This document shows, in pieces, positions 1 to 9,701 of a stretch of 64,000 nt of DNA (position 1 is its first letter; every line of letters starts with the position of its first letter). Position numbers and translations under genes: made by a program. The notes under the pieces were generated by a model that did no database searches, was not told where the DNA came from, and worked only from the letters and a program-made list of their open reading frames with translations. The DNA is from Grimontia indica (lineage in GTDB: Bacteria; Pseudomonadota; Gammaproteobacteria; Enterobacterales; Vibrionaceae), in the NCBI RefSeq assembly GCF_000333895.2, contig NZ_ANFM02000009.1, positions 124,001 to 188,000 on the forward strand, written 5' to 3'.

Positions 1-615
1 CTTGCAGCCTCTGATGCGGGATTACAGGTGATTGATCACCTGACCCACAACGTGGAGAAAGGCAATATGGATGTGTGGGCCGATTTCTACGACCGTATTG
101 CGAACTTCAAGGAAATCCGTTTCTTCGATATTGAAGGCAAGCTGACGGGGCTAAAATCCCGCGCCCTTACTGCACCTTGTGGCAAAATCCGCATCCCAAT
201 TAACGAGTCCAGCGATGATAAATCCCAAATTGCGGAATACCTCAAAGAGTATAACGGAGAAGGTATTCAACATATTGCGCTCAGCACTGATGACATCTAC
301 AAAACCGTCGAGTCGCTGAGAAGCCGGGGCATGCGCTTTATGGACACGCCGGACACTTACTATGAGAAAGTGAATGACCGCGTAGAAGGCCATGAAGAGA
401 GTGTTGATCAGTTACGAGAACTGCGCGTGCTGATTGATGGCAATGTGGAAACAGGCATTTTGCTGCAGATTTTTACCGACACTGTGATTGGACCCGTTTT
501 CTTTGAGATCATCCAGCGTAAAGGTAATCAAGGCTTCGGTGAAGGTAACTTCCAGGCGCTGTTTGAGTCGATTGAACTCGACCAAATCCGCCGAGGTGTA
601 TTGGACGCAGGTTAA
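1..615 (+). CDS. hpd: 4-hydroxyphenylpyruvate dioxygenase, 3' part
   Basis: The reading frame is open from the first base, so the 5' part of the gene lies outside the window; about 204 C-terminal codons are present. This non-haem iron enzyme converts 4-hydroxyphenylpyruvate to homogentisate in tyrosine catabolism. The family's three iron ligands are visible in context: the His of IDHLTHNV near the window start, the His of GIQHIALST, and the Glu of FFEIIQRKG near the C terminus. The ending [15 protein letters not shown] is typical of bacterial HPPD. A GTG at 28 is an internal codon, not the start. The gene ends at a hairpin shared with the convergent PilZ gene. Confidence 0.93.
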   Translation, partial: LAASDAGLQVIDHLTHNVEKGNMDVWADFYDRIANFKEIRFFDIEGKLTGLKSRALTAPCGKIRIPINESSDDKSQIAEYLKEYNGEGIQHIALSTDDIYKTVESLRSRGMRFMDTPDTYYEKVNDRVEGHEESVDQLRELRVLIDGNVETGILLQIFTDTVIGPVFFEIIQRKGNQGFGEGNFQALFESIELDQIRRGVLDAG

Positions 616-645
616 ACCGCTCTTAAAACCCCCCTTAAAACTTGG

Positions 646-665
646 AACAGGCCAATCGGCCTGTT
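646..665. terminator. bidirectional hairpin terminator between hpd and the PilZ gene
   Basis: A perfect 8-bp stem (AACAGGCC/GGCCTGTT) with a 4-nt loop sits between the two convergent stop codons. The T-run on the plus side is short (CTTCGTT), so strength is uncertain. Confidence 0.6.
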
Positions 666-670
666 CTTCG

Positions 671-1351
671 TTAAACGTCCAGCGATCTGTCGTTCACCCG
701 CATGTCGAATAGCAACTGGTAGAAAAACTCTTTACGCAGCGTAGAGCTGCTCTCATCAAAACGAATGCCTGCGGTTGGCGGTTCTTTGTCATTGTTCACG
801 GTAACGACTTTTCCGATGATTACACCTCGTAGATCACTGCCATATTCAATATGAATTTTCAGGGTTTCATCTTCGAAGAAAAGGTGTTCGTCGCCCGAGG
901 CTGAAAGGCAACAACCTGAAACGGAGTAATCGATTAGCCGTGCTTTGAATGGGCCTTCGTCCGCTTCAGCGCGTAGAGTAAGGTTGGTATCTATACGGGG
1001 TTCCTGCCGGATTTGTCGGTGGGCAATACTTTCCGGCAATGACACAATCAATAGGCGGATGGGCTTTTGAATCACGCCCATGACCAAAGAGCGGAAAGCA
1101 ATTACGTCGCGGAATTCGCTGTCTGTAATGGCTCGGATAATCAGCTCGTTGTTGGGAATAAAAAAGCGTTCGATGATGGGATCCTGACCGCTTGGGCAGT
1201 CAATCAGCAAAAACTGATCTTTACGATAGCCAACAATGCGGGAGGTGACCTGCGTCTTTTTGGGATCGTCAGAAAGCTCGATGTTGAGCCGGGCTCCTAC
1301 TGACAAAAGTCGGTAAAAACTGTCTGTCGAATCTTTCTTCACTGCTTGCAT
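671..1351 (-). CDS. YcgR-like PilZ domain protein (c-di-GMP effector)
   Basis: 226 aa. The N-terminal half (about 15-110) resembles the YcgR/PilZN-type domain. The C-terminal half (about 110-215) is a PilZ domain with the c-di-GMP-binding signature: an arginine-rich RQIRQEPR segment matching RxxxR, followed by DYSVSGCCL matching (D/N)xSxxG. Proteins of this build bind cyclic di-GMP and, in enterics, slow the flagellar motor. No signal peptide or membrane segment is evident, so it should be cytoplasmic. It is convergent with hpd and 27 bp downstream of the solute-binding protein gene on the same strand, so it may be cotranscribed with it. The exact target (motor, polymer synthase or other) cannot be read from the sequence. 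Confidence 0.85.
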   Translation of the reverse strand: MQAVKKDSTDSFYRLLSVGARLNIELSDDPKKTQVTSRIVGYRKDQFLLIDCPSGQDPIIERFFIPNNELIIRAITDSEFRDVIAFRSLVMGVIQKPIRLLIVSLPESIAHRQIRQEPRIDTNLTLRAEADEGPFKARLIDYSVSGCCLSASGDEHLFFEDETLKIHIEYGSDLRGVIIGKVVTVNNDKEPPTAGIRFDESSSTLRKEFFYQLLFDMRVNDRSLDV

Positions 1352-1378
1352 ATCGCTACGTTCTCCCGATGGCCGCAG

Positions 1379-2173
1379 TTACAGATAGTCGCTGATGATG
1401 CTTGCCAGCTGACCGTTATTGCGCATCTCTTGTAATCGCTTGTCCATGAATTGTTGCAGTTCTGGGTCAATTCCCGGTGAATAGGCCAAGTGGATGTTGT
1501 ATTTCGGGATCAGGTTGTTAACCTCAAACAGGGTGTAATCGTTTTGAGTGAAGCCAAGGCGTTTGAGGTGGTATTTCAGCCTGAGATCCATTTCAACGAA
1601 GCCGCCGACACTTTTAAGGCGATCAACCACACGGAAAGCCGAATCGTAGTTCTTGACCCGTACTTCACTGACTGCCCCTTTTTCTATTTGCTCTTCAAGG
1701 CCGGGATAGTCGAACCCGAACAGGAGCACCGCGATTTTTCCGTTTAAATCTTCCGGGGTTTGGTAAACAAAATCAGAATCTGCCCGGCTGAGGATGCTGT
1801 GCTCAACTTCTAAAATCGGGTATGCGGAAAGATTGGCGGCCTGCATATCGCCCCAAGCGGGGCTGCCATAGGTGACCCAATTTTTGTCTTTATGCTTATT
1901 GAGCTCGGCAAGATAGCGATTAAACGGATAAGTGTGGATGACCAATTGGTGCTCAGTGCCGTCGAAAGCCTGTTTTAAAACATCGGTGACAATGCCACGA
2001 TGGTTCTCACCTTTGGTTTGTATCTGCAGTGGCTCGGCCTGATCTTGTATCACAAAGTATTCCAACACGGTTGCTGAAGCGGTGGCAGAGAGCAGAGCAA
2101 ATATCACCGGCACGCCGATGACACGATAAAGGACGCTGGGAATGGATTTCTTTTCGGACATAGTTTTGACCAT
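1379..2173 (-). CDS. periplasmic solute-binding protein, family 3-like
   Basis: 264 aa with an N-terminal hydrophobic segment (residues about 15-35, ending near ATASATV) that looks like a signal peptide, followed by a family-3 (amino-acid-type) periplasmic binding fold. Features include FPFNRYLAEL-like and YGSPAWGDM segments and a C-terminal LQEMRNNGQLASI helix typical of stand-alone proteins of this family. No permease or ATPase is next to it. It is divergent from a hybrid sensor kinase (70 bp between starts), which suggests a ligand-presenting or co-sensing role; this is inference. The start is uncertain: ATG at 2173 or the in-frame ATG at 2161. Confidence 0.75.
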   Translation of the reverse strand: MVKTMSEKKSIPSVLYRVIGVPVIFALLSATASATVLEYFVIQDQAEPLQIQTKGENHRGIVTDVLKQAFDGTEHQLVIHTYPFNRYLAELNKHKDKNWVTYGSPAWGDMQAANLSAYPILEVEHSILSRADSDFVYQTPEDLNGKIAVLLFGFDYPGLEEQIEKGAVSEVRVKNYDSAFRVVDRLKSVGGFVEMDLRLKYHLKRLGFTQNDYTLFEVNNLIPKYNIHLAYSPGIDPELQQFMDKRLQEMRNNGQLASIISDYL

Positions 2174-2243
2174 CCAAGTTTACAAATCGTGGCTATTCTT
2201 AAAGGTAGGTGCTTTAAATTTAAGACATTAATAAGCCTAGACT

Positions 2244-4565
2244 ATGTTGAATCAAAAAGAGAATCTTCCTCCGCCTTCCAGCATGGCAGCACGTTTAGTG
2301 GGCCGTGTTCTTCTCATTTGTAGTCTTCTTGCATTCTTGGTAGCGGCGTTTGCCTTGTATTTGGATTATCAGGCACGCACTGAACAGATGCGTCAAAATG
2401 CGTTGCTGATTCAAAAGACCGATCTGGCCAGTATTACTAACAGTGTCTGGCAGGAAGACACCACCCAGTTGCAAGTCACCGCGCAAGGGATTTTCCGGGA
2501 TCCTGACATTAGTTATATCCGTGTTTTTGATGATGGACGGACACTGGCGGAATTCGGTGAAATGCCGCTTGAACCTAAGTTTTCTTACCAATGGCCATTG
2601 GTTCATCAGCAATTTGGCAAGACCTATCAACTGGGCTACCTGCAAGTTGAAGTGGGCCTTGAAGGTATTTACAACGCGCTGATCGAACGCTTTGTCATGC
2701 TGCTGCTTTTCCTGGGTGGCGCAACGCTGGTGCTTGGTGGTTTGGTGTTCTTTATCGTTTATGTTGATGTCGTCCGTCCACTGGTCTGGATGTCTCATGG
2801 TGTAACCAAGTTTGGGGCTGATAACTTGCCGCAGCCGATTGAGCGTCCGAACAAAAAAATGGGCGAAGAACTGGTGACGCTGTACACCCAGTACAACGAC
2901 ACGATAGAGAAAATGCGCGAATACAGCGCGGAGCTGAAAAACGCCAAGATACAGGCGGAAATGGCTAACCAGAAAAAGAGTGAATTTCTGGCCAACATGA
3001 GCCATGAAATCCGCACGCCAATGAACGGCATCATTGGGATGGCATCATTGCTGAAAGGCACCCGTTTGGACGACGAACAGCGCGAGTTTATCGAAATGCT
3101 GGAAACGTCATCATTGTCGCTGCTCGATATCATCAACGATATTCTCGACTTCTCCAAAATCGAAGCGGGTAAGCTGGAACTGGACTTTGTTGAGCTCAAC
3201 CTGTTTGAGCTTTGCAAAGACATCGAGCATTTGTTCCGGCTCCGCACCAAGGAAAAAGGGCTGGAGTTCGAATGTAGCCTCGATCAGGATCTGTCACCAC
3301 TACTGATGGGTGATGCGCCGCGCCTTCGACAGGTGATGATTAATCTGGTCGGGAACGCTGTGAAGTTCACCCAAAGTGGCAGTGTGCGTGTTGATATCCA
3401 GCAGGTTGATGAGGCAGGGGATCAAATCACGGTGCGCTTTGATGTTAAGGACACGGGGATTGGTATACCCGCCGACAAACTCGACACCATTTTTGAAAAG
3501 TTTGAACAGGCTGATGGCAGCATGAGCCGCAACTTTGGCGGAACGGGATTGGGTCTTGCGATTTCGAGTCAGATCGTCGAACTCATGGGTGGTCACATTG
3601 AAGTGGAAAGTCAGGAAGGAGAAGGAAGCCGTTTCTTCTTCACCGTGACTTTCGAGCGCGCACAAATGCCGGAAGCAACTCCGGTTGATGCCTTGCTTTT
3701 CTCTGACGCTGCCATGCTACTGGTGGACGACAGCCGTTTGAACATGCGGATCACCAGTGCACAATTGGGTAACTTGGGCTGTCAGGTGACATGTTGTGTC
3801 CATCCTGAAGATGCGGAAGAGATGATCGCAGAGCGCATCGACACGGCTAAGCCGTTCAAGATTGTGATTCTGGATAAATTGATGCCGAATTCAGATGGCT
3901 TTTCGATCGCTTCTAAATTACGCAAGCGTTTTGGTAAGCGTTGCCCGAGCTTGATGATGATCACCGCCGCGCCGGAAGTACATGACAATGTGAAGCTGGA
4001 GAGTTTCAACATCGAAGGGTACCTTTCCAGACCGTATAAGTTTAACGATCTTCGCAATCACCTCACGCGCATCCTCCGTGGACAACAGGCGAAACTCGGC
4101 GTGATTTCCATGTCGGCTCACAAAGAAGAGCAAGCGTCGAAAGAGATTGGTTTGGCTGAACCTTCGACCTACTCAGGCCGTGTGTTGGTGGTGGAAGACA
4201 CTTTGGTGAACCAGCGGGTGACACAGGCCATGCTTGGGAAACTTGGGGTGGAAGTAGTGGTCGCCGAAAACGGACAGGTGGCGATCGATTATTGCAAAGA
4301 AGGCATGTTCGATCTGATCTTTATGGACTGCCAAATGCCTATCATGGATGGTTATCAGGCTTCCCGACTCCTTCGTGAGCATGAATATGCGCCTCATACA
4401 CCGATTGTTGCCTTGACCGCTAACGCGACGGCGCAGGACAGGGATGAATGCCTGAGATGCGGCATGGATGATTATATTGCCAAGCCGGTTAGCAAAGCGG
4501 AACTGGAGCGGATGATCAAAACGCATATGCCGGGTTCTGAGCGGGGAAAGGCTAAATCGATCTGA
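2244..4565 (+). CDS. hybrid sensor histidine kinase with two receiver domains
   Basis: 773 aa inner-membrane kinase. TM1 is at about 20-42 and TM2 at about 150-175, with a short periplasmic sensor of roughly 105 residues between them. A HAMP-like segment and coiled coil follow, then HisKA with the phospho-acceptor His254 in [12 protein letters not shown]. HATPase_c (about 300-480) has N box [10 protein letters not shown]1 DTGIGI and G2 GGTGLGLAI. Two receivers follow. In the first (about 488-605) the phospho-Asp is in [11 protein letters not shown] but the conserved C-terminal Lys is replaced by Arg (SRPYKF). The second (about 638-760) is canonical ([15 protein letters not shown]). There is no Hpt domain, so a separate phosphotransfer protein is expected. 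A strong terminator follows. Confidence 0.92.
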   Translation: MLNQKENLPPPSSMAARLVGRVLLICSLLAFLVAAFALYLDYQARTEQMRQNALLIQKTDLASITNSVWQEDTTQLQVTAQGIFRDPDISYIRVFDDGRTLAEFGEMPLEPKFSYQWPLVHQQFGKTYQLGYLQVEVGLEGIYNALIERFVMLLLFLGGATLVLGGLVFFIVYVDVVRPLVWMSHGVTKFGADNLPQPIERPNKKMGEELVTLYTQYNDTIEKMREYSAELKNAKIQAEMANQKKSEFLANMSHEIRTPMNGIIGMASLLKGTRLDDEQREFIEMLETSSLSLLDIINDILDFSKIEAGKLELDFVELNLFELCKDIEHLFRLRTKEKGLEFECSLDQDLSPLLMGDAPRLRQVMINLVGNAVKFTQSGSVRVDIQQVDEAGDQITVRFDVKDTGIGIPADKLDTIFEKFEQADGSMSRNFGGTGLGLAISSQIVELMGGHIEVESQEGEGSRFFFTVTFERAQMPEATPVDALLFSDAAMLLVDDSRLNMRITSAQLGNLGCQVTCCVHPEDAEEMIAERIDTAKPFKIVILDKLMPNSDGFSIASKLRKRFGKRCPSLMMITAAPEVHDNVKLESFNIEGYLSRPYKFNDLRNHLTRILRGQQAKLGVISMSAHKEEQASKEIGLAEPSTYSGRVLVVEDTLVNQRVTQAMLGKLGVEVVVAENGQVAIDYCKEGMFDLIFMDCQMPIMDGYQASRLLREHEYAPHTPIVALTANATAQDRDECLRCGMDDYIAKPVSKAELERMIKTHMPGSERGKAKSI

Positions 4566-4594
4566 GGGGCGGGGTGACAAACCTTCGCAAAATA

Positions 4595-4620
4595 AAAACG
4601 CCTGCGATAGCAGGCGTTTT
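4595..4620 (+). terminator. rho-independent terminator after the hybrid kinase
   Basis: A perfect 11-bp stem (AAAACGCCTGC/GCAGGCGTTTT) around a GATA loop, 30 bp past the kinase stop. The stem ends in TTTT and could also act on minus-strand transcripts. Confidence 0.85.
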
Positions 4621-4642
4621 GCTTACTTGGACTCGTTACATC

Positions 4643-4804
4643 ATACCAATCGTAGTAAGTATCTGCTCATCCTAGCTTGTTAAAATACTCGATAACTGCG
4701 TTGAAAAATTTGTTTGTAGAAGAACTACTTATCGAAATTTTTTGCCTTGTTCTCGAGCATTTTTCCTATGCTATCTCTGATCACCTACCTACTGTGATTG
4801 GTAT
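4643..4804. repeat. MITE-like element with ATACCAATC terminal inverted repeats (162 bp)
   Basis: The left end (ATACCAATCGTAGTAAGTAT) and the inverted right end (ATACCAATCACAGTAGGTAG) match at 16 of 20 positions. The interior is AT-rich with no coding capacity. Elements with ATACCAATC ends are dispersed in Vibrionaceae and related genomes (general knowledge). It lies between the kinase terminator and the 3' end of glpV. No transposase is present. Confidence 0.65.
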
Positions 4805-4857
4805 TACATCTTCAACAAGACAAAACATCTCGTCGTCGTTGCTCTTTACTTCAATAT

Positions 4858-6591
4858 TTACATTGCTGACTTCCATTGCTGGAGCAGTTCATCGTAGTTG
4901 ATGGTCTGGCCTTGCGGCTTCTCGTTACTCAGCTTGGCTTTCGGTGCACCTGGCAGATTCAGCCAGTATTCGGCATCACGTGGCTTGTTCAGCTTAGGAC
5001 CACAGTCGCCTTGTACTTTTGCACGCTCAAGACGCTGAAGTACGCGGTCTTGCGCTTTCGCCAAACCGTCCAGTGCTTCCTGAGGTGTTTTCTCGCCGTT
5101 TGCTGCTTCCGCAATAAATTGCCACCACAGTTGCGCCAGTTTTGGATAGTCAGGCACGTTGGTGCCGGTTGGTGTCCACTGAACGCGAGCAGGGCTGCGG
5201 TAGAATTCCACCAAGCCACCCAGCTTCGGTGCCACATCTGTCATTGCCTGAGAGTTGATATCAGACTCACGGATAGGCGTCAGACCCACCAAAGTTTTCT
5301 TAAGAGACACGGATTTCGCGACAGTAAACTGCGCGTATAGCCATGCCGCCATGCGGCGTTTTGGATCGGTCGATTTCATCAGAGTCCATGAACCGGCATC
5401 CTGATAACCGAGTTTCATGCCATCTTCCCAGTAAGGACCGCGAGGTGAAGGTGCCATGCGCCATTTTGGCGTACCATCTTCGTTCACAACTGCCAGACCC
5501 GGTTTGGTCATGTCAGCAGTAAAGGCGGTATACCAGAAGATTTGCTGAGCAATAGAACCCTGTGCTGGAACCGGACCTGCTTCCGAGAAGGTCATGCCCT
5601 GTGCTTCTGGTGGCGCGTAATCACTTAACCAATCAACGTATTTGGTGGTGGCATAAACAGCCGCAGGGCCGTTAGTCGCGCCGCCACGCTCAACGCTGGA
5701 GCCTACAGGTGAACAGCCTTCAACACGGATACCCCACTCATCAACGGGTGTACCGTTTGGAATACCTTTGTCACCGGCACCTGCCATTGAGAACCATGCG
5801 TCAGTGAAGCGCCAACCCAGAGACGGGTCTTTTTTACCGTAATCCATGTGGCCGTACACGCGCTCGCCATCGATCTCTTTTACGTGAACAGAGAAAAATT
5901 CAGCGATGTCTTCATAGGCAGACCAGTTAACCGGTACACCGAGTTCATAGCCGTAAATCTCTTTGAACTTGGCTTTCAGGTCATCACGGGCAAACCAGTC
6001 GGCGCGGAACCAGTAGAGGTTAGCGAACTGCTGATCAGGCAGTTGGTAGATTTTGCCGTCCGGGCCTGTGGTGAAACTGATGCCAATGAAATCGTCCAAA
6101 TCCAAAGTAGGCAGGGTCACGTTTTTCCCTTCACCCACCATGTAATCGCTGATTGGGAAAACTTTGCCGTAGCGGAAGTGGGTACCAATCAAATCAGAGT
6201 CATTGATATAGGCATCGTAGATACTGCGGTTAGACTGCATCTCCGTTTGCAGTTTTTCCACCACGTCGCCTTCCTGAATCAGGTCATGAGTGACCTTGAT
6301 GCCGGTAATTTCCTCGAAGGCTTTCGCCAGCACTTTGGACTCATACTCATGGGTGGTAATGGTTTCTGAGACAACCTTGATTTCCATGCCACGGAAAGGT
6401 TTGGCAGCGTCTGTAAACCAGGCCATTTCCTTGAGCTGTTCCTCTTGGCTTAGCGTGGAAGGGGTAAACTCATCGCCAACCCACTTCTTTGCTGCGTCGC
6501 TGTACTGATCGGCGAGGGCCGCCGGTGCCAGTAGCAAGCTGATCATGAACCCAAGTGGTGTCCATTTGTTTACAGCAGGCAATTGCTTCAT
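4858..6591 (-). CDS. glpV: glycerol ABC transporter substrate-binding protein GlpV-like
   Basis: 577 aa, with a signal peptide at residues 1-27 (cleavage near ALA-DQ) and then a large extracellular solute-binding family 1 fold. The family (GlpV of the rhizobial glpSTPQUV glycerol importer) is long because of extended N- and C-terminal regions. Neighbouring genes match that operon exactly: two ATPases, two permeases, a small DUF2160 membrane protein and this protein, all on the minus strand. Segments such as LPDQQFANLYWFRADWF and WRFTDAWFSMAG are typical of this clade. Substrate assignment to glycerol rests on operon similarity, not on binding residues. The gene is last in the operon; a MITE-like repeat lies about 50 bp beyond its stop. 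Confidence 0.85.
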   Translation of the reverse strand: MKQLPAVNKWTPLGFMISLLLAPAALADQYSDAAKKWVGDEFTPSTLSQEEQLKEMAWFTDAAKPFRGMEIKVVSETITTHEYESKVLAKAFEEITGIKVTHDLIQEGDVVEKLQTEMQSNRSIYDAYINDSDLIGTHFRYGKVFPISDYMVGEGKNVTLPTLDLDDFIGISFTTGPDGKIYQLPDQQFANLYWFRADWFARDDLKAKFKEIYGYELGVPVNWSAYEDIAEFFSVHVKEIDGERVYGHMDYGKKDPSLGWRFTDAWFSMAGAGDKGIPNGTPVDEWGIRVEGCSPVGSSVERGGATNGPAAVYATTKYVDWLSDYAPPEAQGMTFSEAGPVPAQGSIAQQIFWYTAFTADMTKPGLAVVNEDGTPKWRMAPSPRGPYWEDGMKLGYQDAGSWTLMKSTDPKRRMAAWLYAQFTVAKSVSLKKTLVGLTPIRESDINSQAMTDVAPKLGGLVEFYRSPARVQWTPTGTNVPDYPKLAQLWWQFIAEAANGEKTPQEALDGLAKAQDRVLQRLERAKVQGDCGPKLNKPRDAEYWLNLPGAPKAKLSNEKPQGQTINYDELLQQWKSAM

Positions 6592-6616
6592 AGTTTCGCT
6601 CCTTTGTCGTTTTGTC

Positions 6617-6889
6617 CTAACCCCAACGTAAAACCGAGATAAGCCACACGATGGCGATCCCGAAGGGATACCAGATAGGCAGATCCGTCATTCCGATGAA
6701 GAAAAGGTGGATATAGGCACTGCCGAGCAGTCCTATAAAGAGTCGATCACCCCGGGTTGTGCGGATAGGCAAAAATCCTTTCCTTTCCACACAAGGACGG
6801 AGTACTTCGAATACGGTCATTGCCACCAACATGCAGGCAATGGTGATAAAAAACAGGGCGCTCGGGAGTGTCCAGGCCATCCAATTCAT
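6617..6889 (-). CDS. glpU: small membrane protein GlpU-like (DUF2160)
   Basis: 90 aa with three predicted membrane helices (about 8-27, 50-68 and 72-88) and a short charged loop (VERKGFLPIRTTRGDR). It corresponds to the DUF2160 protein that sits between permease and binding-protein genes in glpSTPQUV-type operons. Its role in uptake is not defined. It lies 11 bp after glpQ and 25 bp before glpV. Confidence 0.8.
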   Translation of the reverse strand: MNWMAWTLPSALFFITIACMLVAMTVFEVLRPCVERKGFLPIRTTRGDRLFIGLLGSAYIHLFFIGMTDLPIWYPFGIAIVWLISVLRWG

Positions 6890-6900
6890 GTCATTTCTCC

Positions 6901-7698
6901 TTATACACGTCCGAGTGCAAAGCCTTTGGCTACGTGGTTACGCACGAACCAAATCACCAACAGGCCGGGAACAATGGTCAACACACCCGCTGCAGCGAGC
7001 ACACCCCAGTCGATGCCTGATGCACTGACGGTTCGGGTCATGGTCGCCACAATGGGTTTAGCGTTTACAGAAGTCAGTGTTCGTGCCAGCAGCAGTTCAA
7101 CCCAGCTGAACATAAAGCAGAAGAAAGCGGTGACACCGATCCCTGAGCGGATCATCGGGATAAAGATCCGCCCAAAGAAGCGCGGGAAGCTGTATCCATC
7201 GATATAGGCGGTTTCATCGATTTCCTTTGGCACGCCGCTCATAAAGCCTTCCAGAATCCATACCGCGAGCGGTACGTTGAAAAGGCAGTGGGCGAGTGCC
7301 ACAGCGATATGGGTATCGAACAAACCCACGGAGCTGTAGAGCTGGAAGAAGGGCAGCAGGAATACTGCAGGTGGCGCCATTCTGTTGGTCAGCAGCCAGA
7401 AAAAGAGGTGCTTGTCGCCGATAAACTTATAGCGCGAGAACGCATAAGCGGCAGGCAGCGCAACCGCCAGTGATAGCAGGGTGTTGATACTCACGTAGGT
7501 GAGTGAGTTCAGATACCCCGAATACCAACTTGGATCGGAGAAGATGACTGCATAGTTCTCTAACGTGAAGCTCTGTGGCCAAAAGGTGAGGCCACCTAAA
7601 ATCTCTTCGTTGGTTTTAAATGACATCATCAGCAGCCAGTAAATCGGCGTCATCAGAAACACAATGTAGGCGAGCAGGCCAAAGGTTTTTCTGTTCAT
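6901..7698 (-). CDS. glpQ: glycerol ABC transporter permease GlpQ-like
   Basis: 265 aa, six predicted membrane helices, MalG-like binding-protein-dependent permease. The EAA motif region (about 160-185) reads EIDETAYIDGYSFPRFFGRIFIP and is the docking site for the ATPase subunit. It starts 3 bp after glpP ends, indicating translational coupling. Together with GlpP it should form the heterodimeric inner-membrane channel. Confidence 0.88.
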   Translation of the reverse strand: MNRKTFGLLAYIVFLMTPIYWLLMMSFKTNEEILGGLTFWPQSFTLENYAVIFSDPSWYSGYLNSLTYVSINTLLSLAVALPAAYAFSRYKFIGDKHLFFWLLTNRMAPPAVFLLPFFQLYSSVGLFDTHIAVALAHCLFNVPLAVWILEGFMSGVPKEIDETAYIDGYSFPRFFGRIFIPMIRSGIGVTAFFCFMFSWVELLLARTLTSVNAKPIVATMTRTVSASGIDWGVLAAAGVLTIVPGLLVIWFVRNHVAKGFALGRV

Positions 7699-7701
7699 GG
7701 C

Positions 7702-8571
7702 TTAGCTCCTTTTGTCCATGTTGGTCATTGCGGTATAGAACACCCAACACACCAGTAAAATGATGAGGAAGTAGATGATCGAGAAGGCGGCGGCAGGGCC
7801 GATATCAAACTGACCGACAGCCATCTTGGTTAATGCCTGTGAAAGGAAAGTGGTGGCGTTACCCGGACCACCGCCTGTCAGTACGAAGGGCTCGGTATAG
7901 ATCATGAAGCTGTCCATAAACCGCAGCAGGACACCGAGGAGCAGCACACTCTTCAGTTTGGGCAGTTGAATGTAGCGGAACACAGCCCAGTTCGATGCGC
8001 GGTCGATTTTCGCGGCTTGATAGTAAACATCCGGAATAGCTCGAAGGCCGGAGTAACAAAGCAAGGCAACAAGAGATGTCCAGTGCCAGACATCCATGAC
8101 CAGCACGGTAATCCACGCATCGACCGGATCGGAGGCATAGTTGTATTCCACCCCAATGTTGTTGAGGAACCAGCCGAGTAAGCCGATATCTGCCCGCCCG
8201 AATATCTGCCAGATGGTGCCGACAACGTTCCAGGGGATAAGAAGTGGAATGGCAAGAACGATTAACACCAGTGAGGCTTTAAACCCGCGTGCAGGCATGC
8301 ACAGCGCCACCGCGATACCCAGCGGGATTTCAATCGCCAGTACGCAGAAAGAGTAGATAAACTGACGAATCAGAGAGTCGTGTAAACGTGGGTCGTTCAG
8401 GATTTCCTTGTACCATTCTGTACCCACGAAGTAGCGGGTGTTCTGATCGAAAATATCCTGAATCGAGTAGTTCACCACCGTCATCAACGGGATGATGGCG
8501 GAGAAGGCGACCAGCAGGAATACTGGGAGCACCAGCAGCCAGGCGCGGTTATTTTCCGTCTTAGTTTGCAT
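7702..8571 (-). CDS. glpP: glycerol ABC transporter permease GlpP-like
   Basis: 289 aa from the chosen ATG at 8571, six predicted membrane helices, MalF-like permease. The EAA loop reads YYQAAKIDRASNWAVFRYIQLP. The frame stays open to 8625, but the 8571 ATG has an excellent ribosome site (GGAGGT, about 5 nt away) and overlaps the end of glpT by 11 bp, the normal arrangement for coupled subunits. It pairs with GlpQ. Confidence 0.87.
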   Translation of the reverse strand: MQTKTENNRAWLLVLPVFLLVAFSAIIPLMTVVNYSIQDIFDQNTRYFVGTEWYKEILNDPRLHDSLIRQFIYSFCVLAIEIPLGIAVALCMPARGFKASLVLIVLAIPLLIPWNVVGTIWQIFGRADIGLLGWFLNNIGVEYNYASDPVDAWITVLVMDVWHWTSLVALLCYSGLRAIPDVYYQAAKIDRASNWAVFRYIQLPKLKSVLLLGVLLRFMDSFMIYTEPFVLTGGGPGNATTFLSQALTKMAVGQFDIGPAAAFSIIYFLIILLVCWVFYTAMTNMDKRS

Positions 8572-9697
8572 CCTGACCTCCTGTCGCGCTTGTGCTTTCT
8601 TCCGGCTCTCCGGCCAGATACTCATCGATGTAGAGCTTCAGCCACTGAGCTGGGAAGCTGATATGGGCGCGTCCTTGAGGAATCGGCGCTTCTTCAGCGA
8701 TGCGCAGTTTGATAGGTTGGGTACCGAACATCGCGGTGACGATTTTGTAGGTGCCCAAATCTTCAACGTGCTGTATGGGCACTTCCCAAGAATCCTCCCG
8801 TTTTTCCTGCCACACATGCACAAACTCAGGGCGTATTCCGACCTTGATGTTGTTGCTACTGTTGTTTTCCAGCATCTGGCGCTGGGCGTCCGTTAGGGTG
8901 ATGGGCATGTCTTCAAAAGACACATTGCCGTCAGCGGAGCGCTGAACAGGCAAGAGGTTCATGCCGGGGCTGCCAATGAAAAAACCCACGAAAGTGTGGT
9001 TGGGGCGCTCGAACAGTTCGCGTGGAGAGCCAAACTGTACAATTGTCCCGTCAAACATCACGGCGATCTCTTCTGCGAAGGTGGCGGCTTCGAGCTGATC
9101 GTGGGTCACGTAAATCATGGTGATGTTGAACTGTTCATGGATCTGGCGAAGCTTGCGGCGCAGTTTCCATTTCAGATGTGGGTCAATAACCGTCAGTGGT
9201 TCATCGAACAGAATGGCGGAGACATCTTCACGCACCAGACCGCGACCCATGGAGACTTTCTGTTTTTCATCTGCGTTGAGGTTGCTGGCGCGTTTATCCA
9301 GCACGCTATTGAGTTCCAAGAGCTCAGCCACTTCACTGACACGTGAACGTACCTTGGCTTCCGGTGTTTTCATGTTGCGAAGTGGAAAGGCGAGGTTGTC
9401 GTATACCGTCATGGTGTCGTACACCACAGGAAACTGGAAAACCTGCGCGATGTTGCGCTCTTGTGGTGCAAGTCGGCTGACATCCTGGTTGTCAAACATC
9501 ACTTCCCCTTCCGACGGTGTCAGCAGGCCGGAGATAATGTTCAGCATGGTGCTTTTGCCGCAACCGGAAGGGCCTAACAAGGCGTAGGCACCGCCATTGC
9601 GCCAGGTGTGGGTCATTTTCCGGATAGCATAATCCTCGCGGCTTTGAGGTGAAGCCTTGTAGGAATGTGCCAAGGAATTAAGAATGATTTCTGCCAT
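8561..9697 (-). CDS. glpT: glycerol ABC transporter ATPase GlpT-like, degenerate signature motif
   Basis: 378 aa. Walker A is GPSGCGKST, the Q-loop lies in VFQFPVVYDTMTVYDNL, Walker B is AILFDEPLTVID, and the switch His is in IYVTHD. A C-terminal regulatory (TOBE-like) region runs from about 240. The ABC signature, normally LSGGQ, reads LNADEKQKVSMGRG, so one of the two ATP sites formed with GlpS should lack a canonical signature. I recall similar degenerate signatures in GlpT-type subunits, so this is probably a family trait rather than decay. It starts 4 bp after glpS. Confidence 0.86.
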   Translation of the reverse strand: MAEIILNSLAHSYKASPQSREDYAIRKMTHTWRNGGAYALLGPSGCGKSTMLNIISGLLTPSEGEVMFDNQDVSRLAPQERNIAQVFQFPVVYDTMTVYDNLAFPLRNMKTPEAKVRSRVSEVAELLELNSVLDKRASNLNADEKQKVSMGRGLVREDVSAILFDEPLTVIDPHLKWKLRRKLRQIHEQFNITMIYVTHDQLEAATFAEEIAVMFDGTIVQFGSPRELFERPNHTFVGFFIGSPGMNLLPVQRSADGNVSFEDMPITLTDAQRQMLENNSSNNIKVGIRPEFVHVWQEKREDSWEVPIQHVEDLGTYKIVTAMFGTQPIKLRIAEEAPIPQGRAHISFPAQWLKLYIDEYLAGEPEESTSATGGQDAN

Positions 9698-9701
9698 ATT
9701 G

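Noticed and set aside
2295-3005. Long minus-strand frame (236 codons) opposite the hybrid kinase
   Set aside because: It lies wholly inside a kinase gene with clear domains and has no recognisable protein features; it is a shadow of the coding strand.
5848-6369. Plus-strand frame of 173 codons opposite glpV
   Set aside because: It is antisense to a well-supported binding-protein gene, with no ribosome site or family resemblance.
8571-8625. Upstream extension of glpP to 8625
   Set aside because: It would overlap glpT by 65 bp, while the ATG at 8571 has a strong GGAGGT site at correct spacing.
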